From assembly GCA_014240065.1 (NCBI GenBank), contig JAAZXR010000037.1, forward strand, positions 1 to 41,194: a stretch of DNA of 41,194 nt. The letters run 5' to 3'. Positions 17,001 to 25,404 of the stretch are shown here, piece by piece (position 1 is the stretch's first letter; each line of letters starts with the position of its first letter). A model generated the notes under the pieces. The model had not been told where the DNA came from, made no database searches, and saw nothing but the letters and a program-made list of their open reading frames with translations. This DNA comes from Myxococcales bacterium (GTDB lineage: Bacteria; Myxococcota_A; Polyangia; Nannocystales; Nannocystaceae). The translations under genes and the position numbers were made by a program.

Positions 17001-18593
17001 TCAAGGATCGCAAGCCGGCAAGGAGACCCGGAAAATTGTGCCCTCTGCCCCCGTTTGCGCGACTTCCACGCCTCCGCCGTGCGCCTCGACCACCTGACGA
17101 ACCACCGCCAGCCCGAGGCCGGTCCCCTTCGCCTTCTGGGTGAAAAACGCATCAAAGATCTGCCCCGTGTCCTCGATCCCCGCCGGCAGGCCCGCCCCTG
17201 TGTCGCCCACCTCGATCTCGACGCGCCCGGTCCTCGCGGCGACGCCCACCCACACCCGCGGTGGCCGCGGCGCCTCCGCCCCCTCGAACCCCACCGCGGC
17301 CTCCCGCGCGTTGCGGAGCAGGTTGATGAGCATGCGGCGAATCTGATCGGGATCGATGGCCGCCCAGCACGGGTCGTCCCCCTCCCGCACCTCGAGCGCC
17401 ACACCCGCATGATCAAATTCGAGGCGCAGGAAGGCGACGAGGTCTGCGATCTCCTCTCGCAGGTCTGTCGCGTGTCTCGAAGGCTGCGGGCGCCGGACGA
17501 AATCGAGATAGGTTTCGGTGATCTGCGAGAGCCGCTCCAGCTCTGTCCCGATCGACTGAATAATCTTATTTGCATCCCCTTCGGACGACGCAAACTCATC
17601 TTGCAGGAGCTCAAAATTCAAGGCGACGCTGGAGAGAGGGTTACGGATCTCGTGAGTCACCTGCGCCACGAGCTGACCCACCGCCGCGAGGCGCTCACTG
17701 GCGACCAGCCGTCGCTCCCGCTCTTGCAGGGCGTCCGCCATGAGATTGAACTCGCGCGCGAGCCGAGACACCTCATCATCGTGCGCTGGATCGCTGTCTT
17801 TGAGCTGCACCCGCTGGCTGCGCTCTCCTCGGCCCAACTCTCGGACGCCTTCGCTCAAGCGCTGCAACGGACGCAGGGTCAGCCCTACGACGAGTGCGAC
17901 AAACATGCTCAGCACCATGGAGATCGCCGTCGTGATGACGATGAGGCGCTCGGTCTGGCGGCTGTAACTTTCGACGGCCTCTCGCTGCTCGAGGACGAGC
18001 TTGGACATCAGCTCTTGAAGCGAGCGAAAACGGTTGTTGATCTCATACTGTCGCCGCGTGTCGAGCAAGACCTCCATCACCTCCCGGCCCGCGTCCACGT
18101 GCACCACCTGCTCAAGCTGATCCACCTGGGACGCGAGCAAGCGCAGCCCGTCGAACTTCGGGGCGTCGCGCTCATCCTCGAGCTGGGACATGGCCTCGCG
18201 GATCGGCCCCCCGAGCTCCTCCACGAGCGCCTCTCGCCGCTCGAGCGCCTCGGCGAACACCAGGATCGACGGATCATCGAGGGCCGCCATCGCGCTGGGT
18301 CCGCCGGTGGAGAGTGCTTCGATCCGAGCGCCGATCTTCGCAGATCCAGCGTGGGCCGCAGACAACCGCACGCCGAGCGGCACATAGATCGACGTCAGCA
18401 GATCGAACTCGGCGCGTAACGCACGGCTCTTGTTCGCGATGAATGCGGCCGAAAAGCCGCTCAGCACCACGATCATGAGAACGAACGCCCAAATTGGGGT
18501 CGCGAGACTCCGTCGCGCCCGGATTCGCGGATAGACCTGCGCTTGGTGGGAATTGTCCCCTTGAGGCTCCTCCGTCGATTCCACCTTGAACAT
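17001..18593 (-). CDS. membrane sensor histidine kinase with HAMP domain (orphan)
   Basis: A 530-residue inner-membrane sensor. TM1 lies at 33-52, an all-helical periplasmic sensor of about 165 residues follows (four-helix-bundle character), then TM2 at 217-240 and HAMP at about 240-292. The dimerisation domain has phosphoacceptor His314 (VTHEIRNPLSSVALN). The ATPase domain carries an N box (LINLLRNAREA), G1 (GDTGAGLPAG) and G2 (GTGLGLAVV). The ATG at 18593 is chosen over a frame start at 18635 because little character precedes it. No response regulator gene is adjacent, so its partner is elsewhere. Next downstream is the Cys-rich lipoprotein gene. Confidence 0.93.
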   Translation of the reverse strand: MFKVESTEEPQGDNSHQAQVYPRIRARRSLATPIWAFVLMIVVLSGFSAAFIANKSRALRAEFDLLTSIYVPLGVRLSAAHAGSAKIGARIEALSTGGPSAMAALDDPSILVFAEALERREALVEELGGPIREAMSQLEDERDAPKFDGLRLLASQVDQLEQVVHVDAGREVMEVLLDTRRQYEINNRFRSLQELMSKLVLEQREAVESYSRQTERLIVITTAISMVLSMFVALVVGLTLRPLQRLSEGVRELGRGERSQRVQLKDSDPAHDDEVSRLAREFNLMADALQERERRLVASERLAAVGQLVAQVTHEIRNPLSSVALNFELLQDEFASSEGDANKIIQSIGTELERLSQITETYLDFVRRPQPSRHATDLREEIADLVAFLRLEFDHAGVALEVREGDDPCWAAIDPDQIRRMLINLLRNAREAAVGFEGAEAPRPPRVWVGVAARTGRVEIEVGDTGAGLPAGIEDTGQIFDAFFTQKAKGTGLGLAVVRQVVEAHGGGVEVAQTGAEGTIFRVSLPACDP

Positions 18594-18694
18594 ACTACCA
18601 GCCGCCGCGGCCAACAACCTACCAACCGACAACAAGGGGTTTCAACTGCTGCAGCCGCGCCAAAGATTGGGGTATGGTTGGCGCGCCGCCACCG

Positions 18695-18708
18695 TTGGGC
18701 GCGCCCAA
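18695..18708. promoter_or_regulatory. 14-base perfect palindrome before the exported-protein gene
   Basis: TTGGGCGCGCCCAA ends 5 bases before the ATG at 18714, where the ribosome site should be. A second GGCGCGCC core lies about 15 bases upstream. It could be an operator shared with the divergent kinase gene, or an RNA hairpin that masks the start. Confidence 0.4.
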
Positions 18709-18713
18709 ATCAT

Positions 18714-19820
<1,107 letters not shown>

Positions 19821-19831
19821 GCGGCCGGTTC

Positions 19832-20182
19832 TCAGCGATTTCCTGAGACCGGAGCGGCGGCCCGCTCGCCCTCGCGATGGCGGCCCTCCGCCGCGTTCGC
19901 CGGGGCGTGTGTCGTCGGAGCTGCCTTCGTGGTTCTCATCTTCAAGGAGGGCTGCTCAGCCAGCGTCGCTGGTTTCGCCTTCTGCGCCTTCTGCGCCTGC
20001 TTCGCCTGCTTCGCCTGCTTCGCCTGCTTCGCCTGCTGCGCCTGCTTCGCCTTCGATTCCTTGGACACTCGCGGCTGCATGGGTCCGCGCGGCACGTCTA
20101 TCCACGCGTGAAGGGCGATCGCCGCGGCGACAACCATCGGGGGGACGACCCATGCGAACCACCGGCGACGCGCGCTCGTCAT
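19832..20182 (-). CDS. membrane-anchored protein with QAK repeats
   Basis: A 116-residue protein. A basic N-terminus (MTSARRRW) is followed by one membrane segment at about 8-28 (VVPPMVVAAAIALHAW). Then come AK/Q repeats (KQAKQAKQAKQA) and a basic Pro/Ala/Thr tail. The lysine/alanine/glutamine-rich helix after a single anchor recalls the layout of TolA-like spanning proteins, but no TolA C-terminal domain is present. The ATG overlaps the upstream lipoprotein stop as ATGA. Last gene of the long minus-strand run. Confidence 0.65.
   Translation of the reverse strand: MTSARRRWFAWVVPPMVVAAAIALHAWIDVPRGPMQPRVSKESKAKQAQQAKQAKQAKQAKQAQKAQKAKPATLAEQPSLKMRTTKAAPTTHAPANAAEGRHREGERAAAPVSGNR
20001..20054. 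repeat. 9-base tandem array coding QAK
   Basis: Four perfect copies of ttcgcctgc (20001-20036) are followed by two variants (20037-20054), with related units just upstream. On the minus strand they encode Ala-Lys-Gln in frame. Confidence 0.8.
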
Positions 20183-20622
20183 GGCCGCGCCTCCTCCCGC
20201 GTAGAGCGCTCGAGGGCGAGCCTCACGCGCCAATGCCCCTCTTCGAAGAACATATTCACTGGATATTCCTCACCGGTCATGCCGAAAAATACTACCTCGG
20301 CTTCGGCGTCCGAGCGACTCCGCAGCTCTGGAATTCGTCGAGGATCGAAGGTCGGAACGTCGACGATCTGCAGCATCTCGCTGGGTGCGATATTTCGCCG
20401 CTCCCCGATCTGGTTTGACGCTCGCTCCGCCTCGCGCTCAAGAGTCGCTCGGGTGTCTGCCGAGAGATAGGGCCACAGCGACACGCCTTGACCGTAGCGG
20501 GCGGCGGCGGCGAATCGGCTGGCCGCGCGGACCGGATCCTCCACGGCCGGCTGACATCCGAACAGACAAGCCACAGCTCCGAGCCCGACCAGCCGCGCCT
20601 TCAGCTTGTCTTGACGCGCCAC
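20179..20622 (-). CDS. small lipoprotein
   Basis: A 147-residue predicted lipoprotein. LVGLGAVACLFGC is a signal with a good lipobox and Cys23. The mature part is about 125 residues and mostly helical, then beta (EVVFFGMTGEEYPVNMFFEE), somewhat like periplasmic proteins with an NTF2-like shape; this is only a visual impression. The GTG at 20622 is supported by GGAGAGGG 7 bases upstream. The gene starts 3 bases after the stop of the FHA activator, so the two are translationally coupled. Its own stop overlaps the QAK gene. Confidence 0.82.
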   Translation of the reverse strand: MARQDKLKARLVGLGAVACLFGCQPAVEDPVRAASRFAAAARYGQGVSLWPYLSADTRATLEREAERASNQIGERRNIAPSEMLQIVDVPTFDPRRIPELRSRSDAEAEVVFFGMTGEEYPVNMFFEEGHWRVRLALERSTREEARP

Positions 20623-20625
20623 GCC

Positions 20626-21999
20626 TCAGCCCTCTCCGGCAGGCGGCTTGTTCGACTTGTGCATCCCTAGCCGCTTCAGGAGCTCGCGCAGGTAATACCG
20701 GGTGATCTCCGCCTCGCCGGCGGCGCGGCTCAAGTTACCATCTGTCCGCGCCATGAGACGCTCAAGGTAGGCCCGCTCAAACTCGTCGATCACTTTTTGC
20801 TTGGCGATCTTGAAGGGCTTGGAGAACAGCTGCTCGGGGAGCTCGCCGCTCGCCACTTTCGCGCCTTGAACAGGCGCGACCGCGCGACCGCCGATGTGCA
20901 AATCGGCTGGGGAGATAACGCCGTTTGTAGCCAGGTAACAGGCTCTCTCGACCGTATTTCGAAGCTGCCGCACGTTCCCTGGCCACTCGTTTTTCCGGAG
21001 GGTAGCGACCACATCCTCCCCGAAGGACATTCGCTCGTTTCGCGCGCGGCTAAATTCTTCGCGAAAACGATCCGCGATCAACAAGACATCGTCGCCACGC
21101 TCTCGCAGTGACGGGAGCTCCACGTTCATCACGGAGAGACGAAAATAAAGGTCCTCTCGAAACTGCCCATCGCCAACCATCTTCCGAAGGTCCCGGTGAG
21201 TGGCAGCGACGACTCGAACATCCACGGGGCGTGTCTGGCTCTCTCCAACTCGCTGAACCTCCCGCCGGTCGAGCACACGGAGGAGCTTGGGCTGCAGGTC
21301 GAGCGGCAGCTCTCCGATCTCATCGAGGAACAGTGTGCCGCCGTTCGCCTCCTCAAAGGCGCCCGGCCGGTCCGCGATGGCCCCCGTAAACGACCCCTTC
21401 TTGTGCCCGAGGATGGACGCCTCCGCCAATTCTCGCGACAGCGCTCCGCAGTCGAGGACGACAAACGGTCCCGACGCGCGCGATGACTCGTCGTGCAACG
21501 CCCGCGCGACGAGCTCTTTGCCGGTCCCCGTCTCCCCCCCTACCAGCACACTCATATCGGTCTTCGCGACCCGCTCGAGCACGGCGAACACCTCGCGCAT
21601 GGCCGGGCTCGCGCCGTAAAGACCTGCGTAGTACTCCTCTTTGTAGAGCGGAATTTCGACCTCGTCGGCCGACAAGAACTCAATGTCCGACTTGCCAACG
21701 GAGATCACGGTGCCGGGATCGATCCACGCCTCCCGAATCCGCAGGGAGCCGATCACCGTGCCGTTGGTGCTCTCAAGATCCTGCACGATCACCCCGCGTT
21801 CGTTCAATACGATCTGCATGTGGGTGCCGCTCACAGAGGTGTCTGTGAGCACGAGGTCGTTAACGCCGCTGCGACCCACCATGATCTTCGGTCGTGAAAC
21901 CTGAATCTCCATCCCCGCGTCGGGTCCACCCCGCACGCGGAGCAGCACCCGGCGAATTTGAGTGTGACTGCTCGGAGACGAGAAAAACGTCGTCGTCAT
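20626..21999 (-). CDS. FHA-domain sigma-54-dependent transcriptional activator
   Basis: A 457-residue enhancer-binding protein. FHA domain at about 37-102 (IMVGRSGVNDLVLTDTSVSG and LESTNGT), which reads phospho-threonine and replaces the usual receiver. AAA+ domain at about 128-350 with Walker A GGETGTGKE, the sigma-54 contact loop GSFTGA (usually GAFTGA), Walker B GGTLFLDEIGELP and the R-finger region FREDLYFRLSVMNVELPSLR. The C-terminal Fis-like helix-turn-helix is NLSRAAGEAEITRYYLRELL. This class is typical of myxobacteria, where Ser/Thr kinases act upstream. The ATG at 21999 is chosen; the frame opens at 22098. Confidence 0.95.
   Translation of the reverse strand: MTTTFFSSPSSHTQIRRVLLRVRGGPDAGMEIQVSRPKIMVGRSGVNDLVLTDTSVSGTHMQIVLNERGVIVQDLESTNGTVIGSLRIREAWIDPGTVISVGKSDIEFLSADEVEIPLYKEEYYAGLYGASPAMREVFAVLERVAKTDMSVLVGGETGTGKELVARALHDESSRASGPFVVLDCGALSRELAEASILGHKKGSFTGAIADRPGAFEEANGGTLFLDEIGELPLDLQPKLLRVLDRREVQRVGESQTRPVDVRVVAATHRDLRKMVGDGQFREDLYFRLSVMNVELPSLRERGDDVLLIADRFREEFSRARNERMSFGEDVVATLRKNEWPGNVRQLRNTVERACYLATNGVISPADLHIGGRAVAPVQGAKVASGELPEQLFSKPFKIAKQKVIDEFERAYLERLMARTDGNLSRAAGEAEITRYYLRELLKRLGMHKSNKPPAGEG
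20630..20637 (-). promoter_or_regulatory. ribosome site of the small lipoprotein gene
   Basis: Reads GGAGAGGG on the minus strand, inside the end of the activator gene and 7 bases before the GTG at 20622. It decides the non-ATG start. Confidence 0.5.
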
Positions 22000-22081
22000 T
22001 CCGGCGCGGTTCAGATCGGATGGGCTGGAGGGGGGCAACTCGTGAAATCCGCCTCGCGGCGTCGTCCACATCCTACCTGCC

Positions 22082-22783
22082 TCAGTTGAGCATGTCATCC
22101 GGACCGCGAACCACCCGCAGGTGTCGGGCCACGTCCCTATTTCCGCCCGACCTGCGGGATCTCCACTGTGACAACATCCGCCACGGCTGCGTGACGATGA
22201 GGGCCGCGAAGACCCCTGACAACAAGGCTGGAAGCATCGCGAATGGAGGCGCTCCGCTCAAGAGCGGGACCGAGAACAAAATCAGCGCGATGAACGGCGC
22301 GAGCAGCTTGCCCTTGACCGGCGCCACCCCGAGCGGCGGCACGTAGGACGCGTTGGCGAACACGAAGCCAAACGCGACCACTGCGGCCATCTCAAGCGGC
22401 AGCGACCCGCTCAGCACTCGAATTCGGATCATGTCTGGGGCGATCGCCGCCAACGCGACGGCCCCTGCATAGCCGAGGGTGCTGCACGTGAACACCAGCA
22501 GCAGATAGCGCCGGGCGCTCCAAAACCCCTCCAGAGCGCTACCGCAAAACCACTGCACCGCGAGGCAGGTCATGAGGGCCCCCGCCCCGACCACCGGATC
22601 CACGAAGGTCGTCGTAAACAGCTGCCACAGATGCTCTCCCCGAAGCACCGAGTCGAGCTCAAGCTCGAGGACCTTCGCGACCGGACGATCCCCGAGCAGC
22701 ATACTCACAGCGAAGACCGCCACGAAGACTGAAAAGGCGCCGCGTCGAAACCTGGGGAGCACGGACCGCAGTGTAGCAGTCAC
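22082..22783 (-). CDS. rhomboid-like membrane protein lacking the catalytic motif
   Basis: A 233-residue protein with about six membrane segments. EHLWQLFTTTFVDPVVGAGA followed by LEGFWSARRYLLLVF resembles the L1 loop and TM2 region of rhomboid proteases (h-x-W-x-x-h-T-x-x-F). The place where a G-x-S-G active serine is expected reads LSGSLPLEM, and no clear partner His is seen in the last segment. It is probably a pseudoprotease or a derlin-like member. The GTG at 22783 is preferred (TATLRSVLPRFRRGAFSVF). A TTG at 22843 would add 20 residues. It sits 82 bases upstream of the FHA activator. Confidence 0.7.
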   Translation of the reverse strand: MTATLRSVLPRFRRGAFSVFVAVFAVSMLLGDRPVAKVLELELDSVLRGEHLWQLFTTTFVDPVVGAGALMTCLAVQWFCGSALEGFWSARRYLLLVFTCSTLGYAGAVALAAIAPDMIRIRVLSGSLPLEMAAVVAFGFVFANASYVPPLGVAPVKGKLLAPFIALILFSVPLLSGAPPFAMLPALLSGVFAALIVTQPWRMLSQWRSRRSGGNRDVARHLRVVRGPDDMLN

Positions 22784-22866
22784 CTCGCCAAAAGGGCCCC
22801 CTCCGCCAACGCGAGCCCACAGGCTGCGCCGAAAGGCGCGCAAACCACATCACGTCGAGATCGCGC

Positions 22867-23628
22867 TCAGATCGCGGCGTCCGCGACCGGGAGCACTTCG
22901 TCTCGGCAGCACAGCAGGCCGCCGTTGCGTCGTGAGCTTGAGGAACCACAGCCTTCAGCCTTGCCCCGCGAAATTTTGGTTTTGCTCTTCCATATCCCGT
23001 GGCGGCATTTTCCAAACGTGCACGCCTCACCGCAGCATACCGACTCCGCGCCGATACCCTCCGCGAGGCAATCGAACACCGTGTCTTTCGTGGGGAGCGG
23101 CGGGCACACCTTCGGCTCTTGAAGGTGCGACATCGCGGCGACAAACTTTCCTGGCCCAGCCTCGGTGTTGCACTCTTTTCCGGTCACTCGCTCAGCGAGG
23201 TCTTGATTGGAACCCCCGACTCCGCATAGGTGCCAACCTTCGGCGCAGACGTCTCCCGGGCTCGCGCACTTGGTCTTGTTGTCGTCGCCACACGCCTTGT
23301 TCGTCAATGGCGCGCGGAGGCTCTTTTTGCCCTCCCATCGGGCGAGACACCCGGCGACGTTGGGGAAGCGCTCCAGGTTGGCGAATCCCTCGCGTTGTCC
23401 ATCCGCGCACCCTACGGCTTTGGGCTCGCCCTTCTTGCTCTGCCGGAAGCTGACGTCATCCAACGCCGTCGGTTGATCGAGGCTAAATTCCAGGGCCTCC
23501 TTCTCACTCAGCTTTCGTGGCTGGGCCTCCGGCGGGATGCAGCCCATCAGCACCGCGCACAAGCCAACACATAGCGAGCCTCGAAGGCCGACGTTCACAA
23601 CATCAAGAATTGTCTTCGGACGAATCAT
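22867..23628 (-). CDS. Cys-rich lipoprotein
   Basis: A 253-residue predicted lipoprotein. LRGSLCVGLCAVLMGC ends in a good lipobox. The mature part holds 16 further Cys, including ESVCCGEAC and GLLCCRDEV, so it should be heavily disulfide-bonded. Unknown family. It resembles the Cys-rich lipoprotein at 16232-16951 only in general style, though both have 16 Cys after the lipid anchor. The ATG at 23628 lies inside the end of tatC, a 26-base overlap. Confidence 0.82.
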   Translation of the reverse strand: MIRPKTILDVVNVGLRGSLCVGLCAVLMGCIPPEAQPRKLSEKEALEFSLDQPTALDDVSFRQSKKGEPKAVGCADGQREGFANLERFPNVAGCLARWEGKKSLRAPLTNKACGDDNKTKCASPGDVCAEGWHLCGVGGSNQDLAERVTGKECNTEAGPGKFVAAMSHLQEPKVCPPLPTKDTVFDCLAEGIGAESVCCGEACTFGKCRHGIWKSKTKISRGKAEGCGSSSSRRNGGLLCCRDEVLPVADAAI

Positions 23629-24541
23629 CTTCTTCTCCTCCTCCTCGATCGACTCGGGCGAGCGCGGTCGAGTCTTCAGGATCCCGGCGCCCTGATGGAT
23701 TCAGAATATACGCTACGAGCACGCTCGTGAAAAACAAGAACACCATCGGGATCGCCATCAGCAGCTGGGTCACTGGCTCTGGTGGTGTGAGAAAAGCAGC
23801 CATCACGAAGATCAACAAGACGGCCACCCTCCAATAGCGAAGCAACGTGCGATGGCTCAAAATCTCTAACTTCGCCAAGACCGCGATCAACAACGGGAGC
23901 TCAAACACGACCGCGAACGCGAGCAAGATTCTCGTCGTCCCCTTCACGTACTCCGACAGCTCCAGCTGGTACATCAGCTGCCCCGCGGGGTTGAGCTCGC
24001 GCTCGGTCAAAAACGTCTTCAAGAATCCGGGGTCCGTGTAACCCAACAACCACTGGAGAGCGAACGGCAGCACGATCTGATACGCAAACCAACCGCCCAC
24101 GAAGAACATCAGCACCGAGAAGAACACAAACGGAACAACGAATCGCTTCTCGCTGCGATACAGACCGGGCGATATAAAGCGCCACACCTGATAGAAAATC
24201 ACCGGGCCCGCGAGGAAGATCCCCGCGGTGATCCCTATTCGAACATCGGTCATCAACGCCCCTTGAATCTCCAAGACCTGGAGGTTCGGCCGCCCAGGGA
24301 GCTCCGCGACCCGCCAGGCCTCGTTGAGCGGCTTCTTGAGGAATTGCAGCAGCTCCCCTACGAAGATGAAGCTGACGACGAAGCCAACTGTCACGCCGAG
24401 GCTCGCCCTCACCAGGCATCGCCGGAGCTCCGCGAGGTGATCGAAAAATGACATGGCGACGTCGTCTTCAGGGCCGCGCTCTCCCTCTCGCGCTGGCTCC
24501 TCGCCGTCGTCGGCCCTCGCGAGCTCGTCCGTTGTCGTCAC
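23603..24541 (-). CDS. tatC: Sec-independent protein translocase TatC
   Basis: Core membrane receptor of the twin-arginine export system; it binds the RR signal and recruits TatB and TatA. Six membrane segments and the family hallmarks are present: SFFDHLAELRRCLVRA at about 31-46, FISPGLYRSEKRFV, and FELPLLIAVLAKL. The 312 residues include a hydrophilic N-terminal extension of about 30 residues and an acidic C-terminal tail (GGGEEDDSSEDNS), both unusual but harmless-looking. The GTG at 24541 overlaps the tatB stop as GTGA. An ATG at residue 30 is an alternative. No tatA is adjacent. Confidence 0.96.
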   Translation of the reverse strand: MTTTDELARADDGEEPAREGERGPEDDVAMSFFDHLAELRRCLVRASLGVTVGFVVSFIFVGELLQFLKKPLNEAWRVAELPGRPNLQVLEIQGALMTDVRIGITAGIFLAGPVIFYQVWRFISPGLYRSEKRFVVPFVFFSVLMFFVGGWFAYQIVLPFALQWLLGYTDPGFLKTFLTERELNPAGQLMYQLELSEYVKGTTRILLAFAVVFELPLLIAVLAKLEILSHRTLLRYWRVAVLLIFVMAAFLTPPEPVTQLLMAIPMVFLFFTSVLVAYILNPSGRRDPEDSTALARVDRGGGEEDDSSEDNS

Positions 24542-25278
24542 TCGGCCTCCGTTCCGCTGTCCGCTGCCGCGCGTCGGATCGGCGCCGGCGGTGCGCCCGT
24601 GATCGGCAGGACTCCATGCGCGTCGCCGCCCTCGCTTCGTGATGCGTCGGCCTCCTCAGCGGTCGCCGTCTCGGCGGCCGTCTGCCCCGAATCCGCTGCT
24701 TGAGCGACACGACCGCTGGGCGGGCGCAATCGCGGAGATCTCTTGGCCGCGGTAATTTGTACCCGGCGTGGAGGCGGTCGTGACGCATCCTCGACCGCCG
24801 CGACCGTCTCGACCTCGTCCCCCTCGGCGCGTGGCGGCGCCGCGGCGACCTCGCCGCTCGCGGTCATGATCGGTGGCGCAGCTTCGAGCTCAACATCAGC
24901 GTTTGGATCGTCTTCGTGAAGGTGATCTCCCACGCCAAGATCTTGCGACCCCTCATCTGCGTCGTCGTGCTCCTCGTCCGAGGGGATCGGGTGCTCTCCC
25001 TCGAGGTCCTTGGTCGCGTTGTGGAATTCATCCTGCATCCGAGTGCGCGTCTTTTGAATCTCGTAGCGCGCGTCATGATACACGGAGCGGATTTCGCGGA
25101 TCGGCGCGCGCAGCTCGTCGTCCATCAAGACCGCCGACCGAAAATCATCGGCGGTCTTGCGCAGCTGCCCGTACAGCTGCGCGACCGTCCGCGCGATCTT
25201 CGGGAGCTCCCTGGGTGGGAACAGGAGGACGAGGAGAATGGCCACGACCATCACCTCCATGAATCCGAGTCCGAACAC
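24538..25278 (-). CDS. tatB: TatB-like twin-arginine translocase subunit
   Basis: A 246-residue protein. The N-terminus FGLGFMEVMVVAILLVLLF is the short Tat membrane helix with the usual hinge (FPPRELPKIARTVAQL) and amphipathic helix, most like TatB. I chose GTG at 25278 because it places this motif at residue 1; an ATG at 25302 would add eight residues. After about residue 100 comes an unusually long acidic and Pro/Ala-rich tail of about 145 residues. It forms a substrate-receptor complex with TatC. The following tatC overlaps by 4 bases. Confidence 0.9.
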   Translation of the reverse strand: MFGLGFMEVMVVAILLVLLFPPRELPKIARTVAQLYGQLRKTADDFRSAVLMDDELRAPIREIRSVYHDARYEIQKTRTRMQDEFHNATKDLEGEHPIPSDEEHDDADEGSQDLGVGDHLHEDDPNADVELEAAPPIMTASGEVAAAPPRAEGDEVETVAAVEDASRPPPRRVQITAAKRSPRLRPPSGRVAQAADSGQTAAETATAEEADASRSEGGDAHGVLPITGAPPAPIRRAAADSGTEAE

Positions 25279-25404
25279 GCGAGGAAGATAGCAGGGCACC
25301 ATCCAAGGAGCGAGGCGTGGACCGACCGGCGCACAATCGCCAAATTCGGCGCGAATAGCGGGAATCGCTCCAAGCTCACGCCACGGCCGCCTGGGGCCTA
25401 GGGC

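Noticed and set aside
16952-17614. Upstream extension of the Cys-rich lipoprotein frame through the kinase gene
   Set aside because: Ser/Arg-rich shadow of the kinase frame; the signal peptide at 16951 marks the true start.
19990-20060. Tandem repeats as CRISPR
   Set aside because: The repeats here and at 1-70, 26776-26880 and 41070-41194 are contiguous, short and in frame, with no spacers and no cas genes.
22000-22081. Sigma-54 promoter near the FHA activator or pspA
   Set aside because: I looked for TGGCAC-N5-TTGC in the gaps around both genes and saw no acceptable match.
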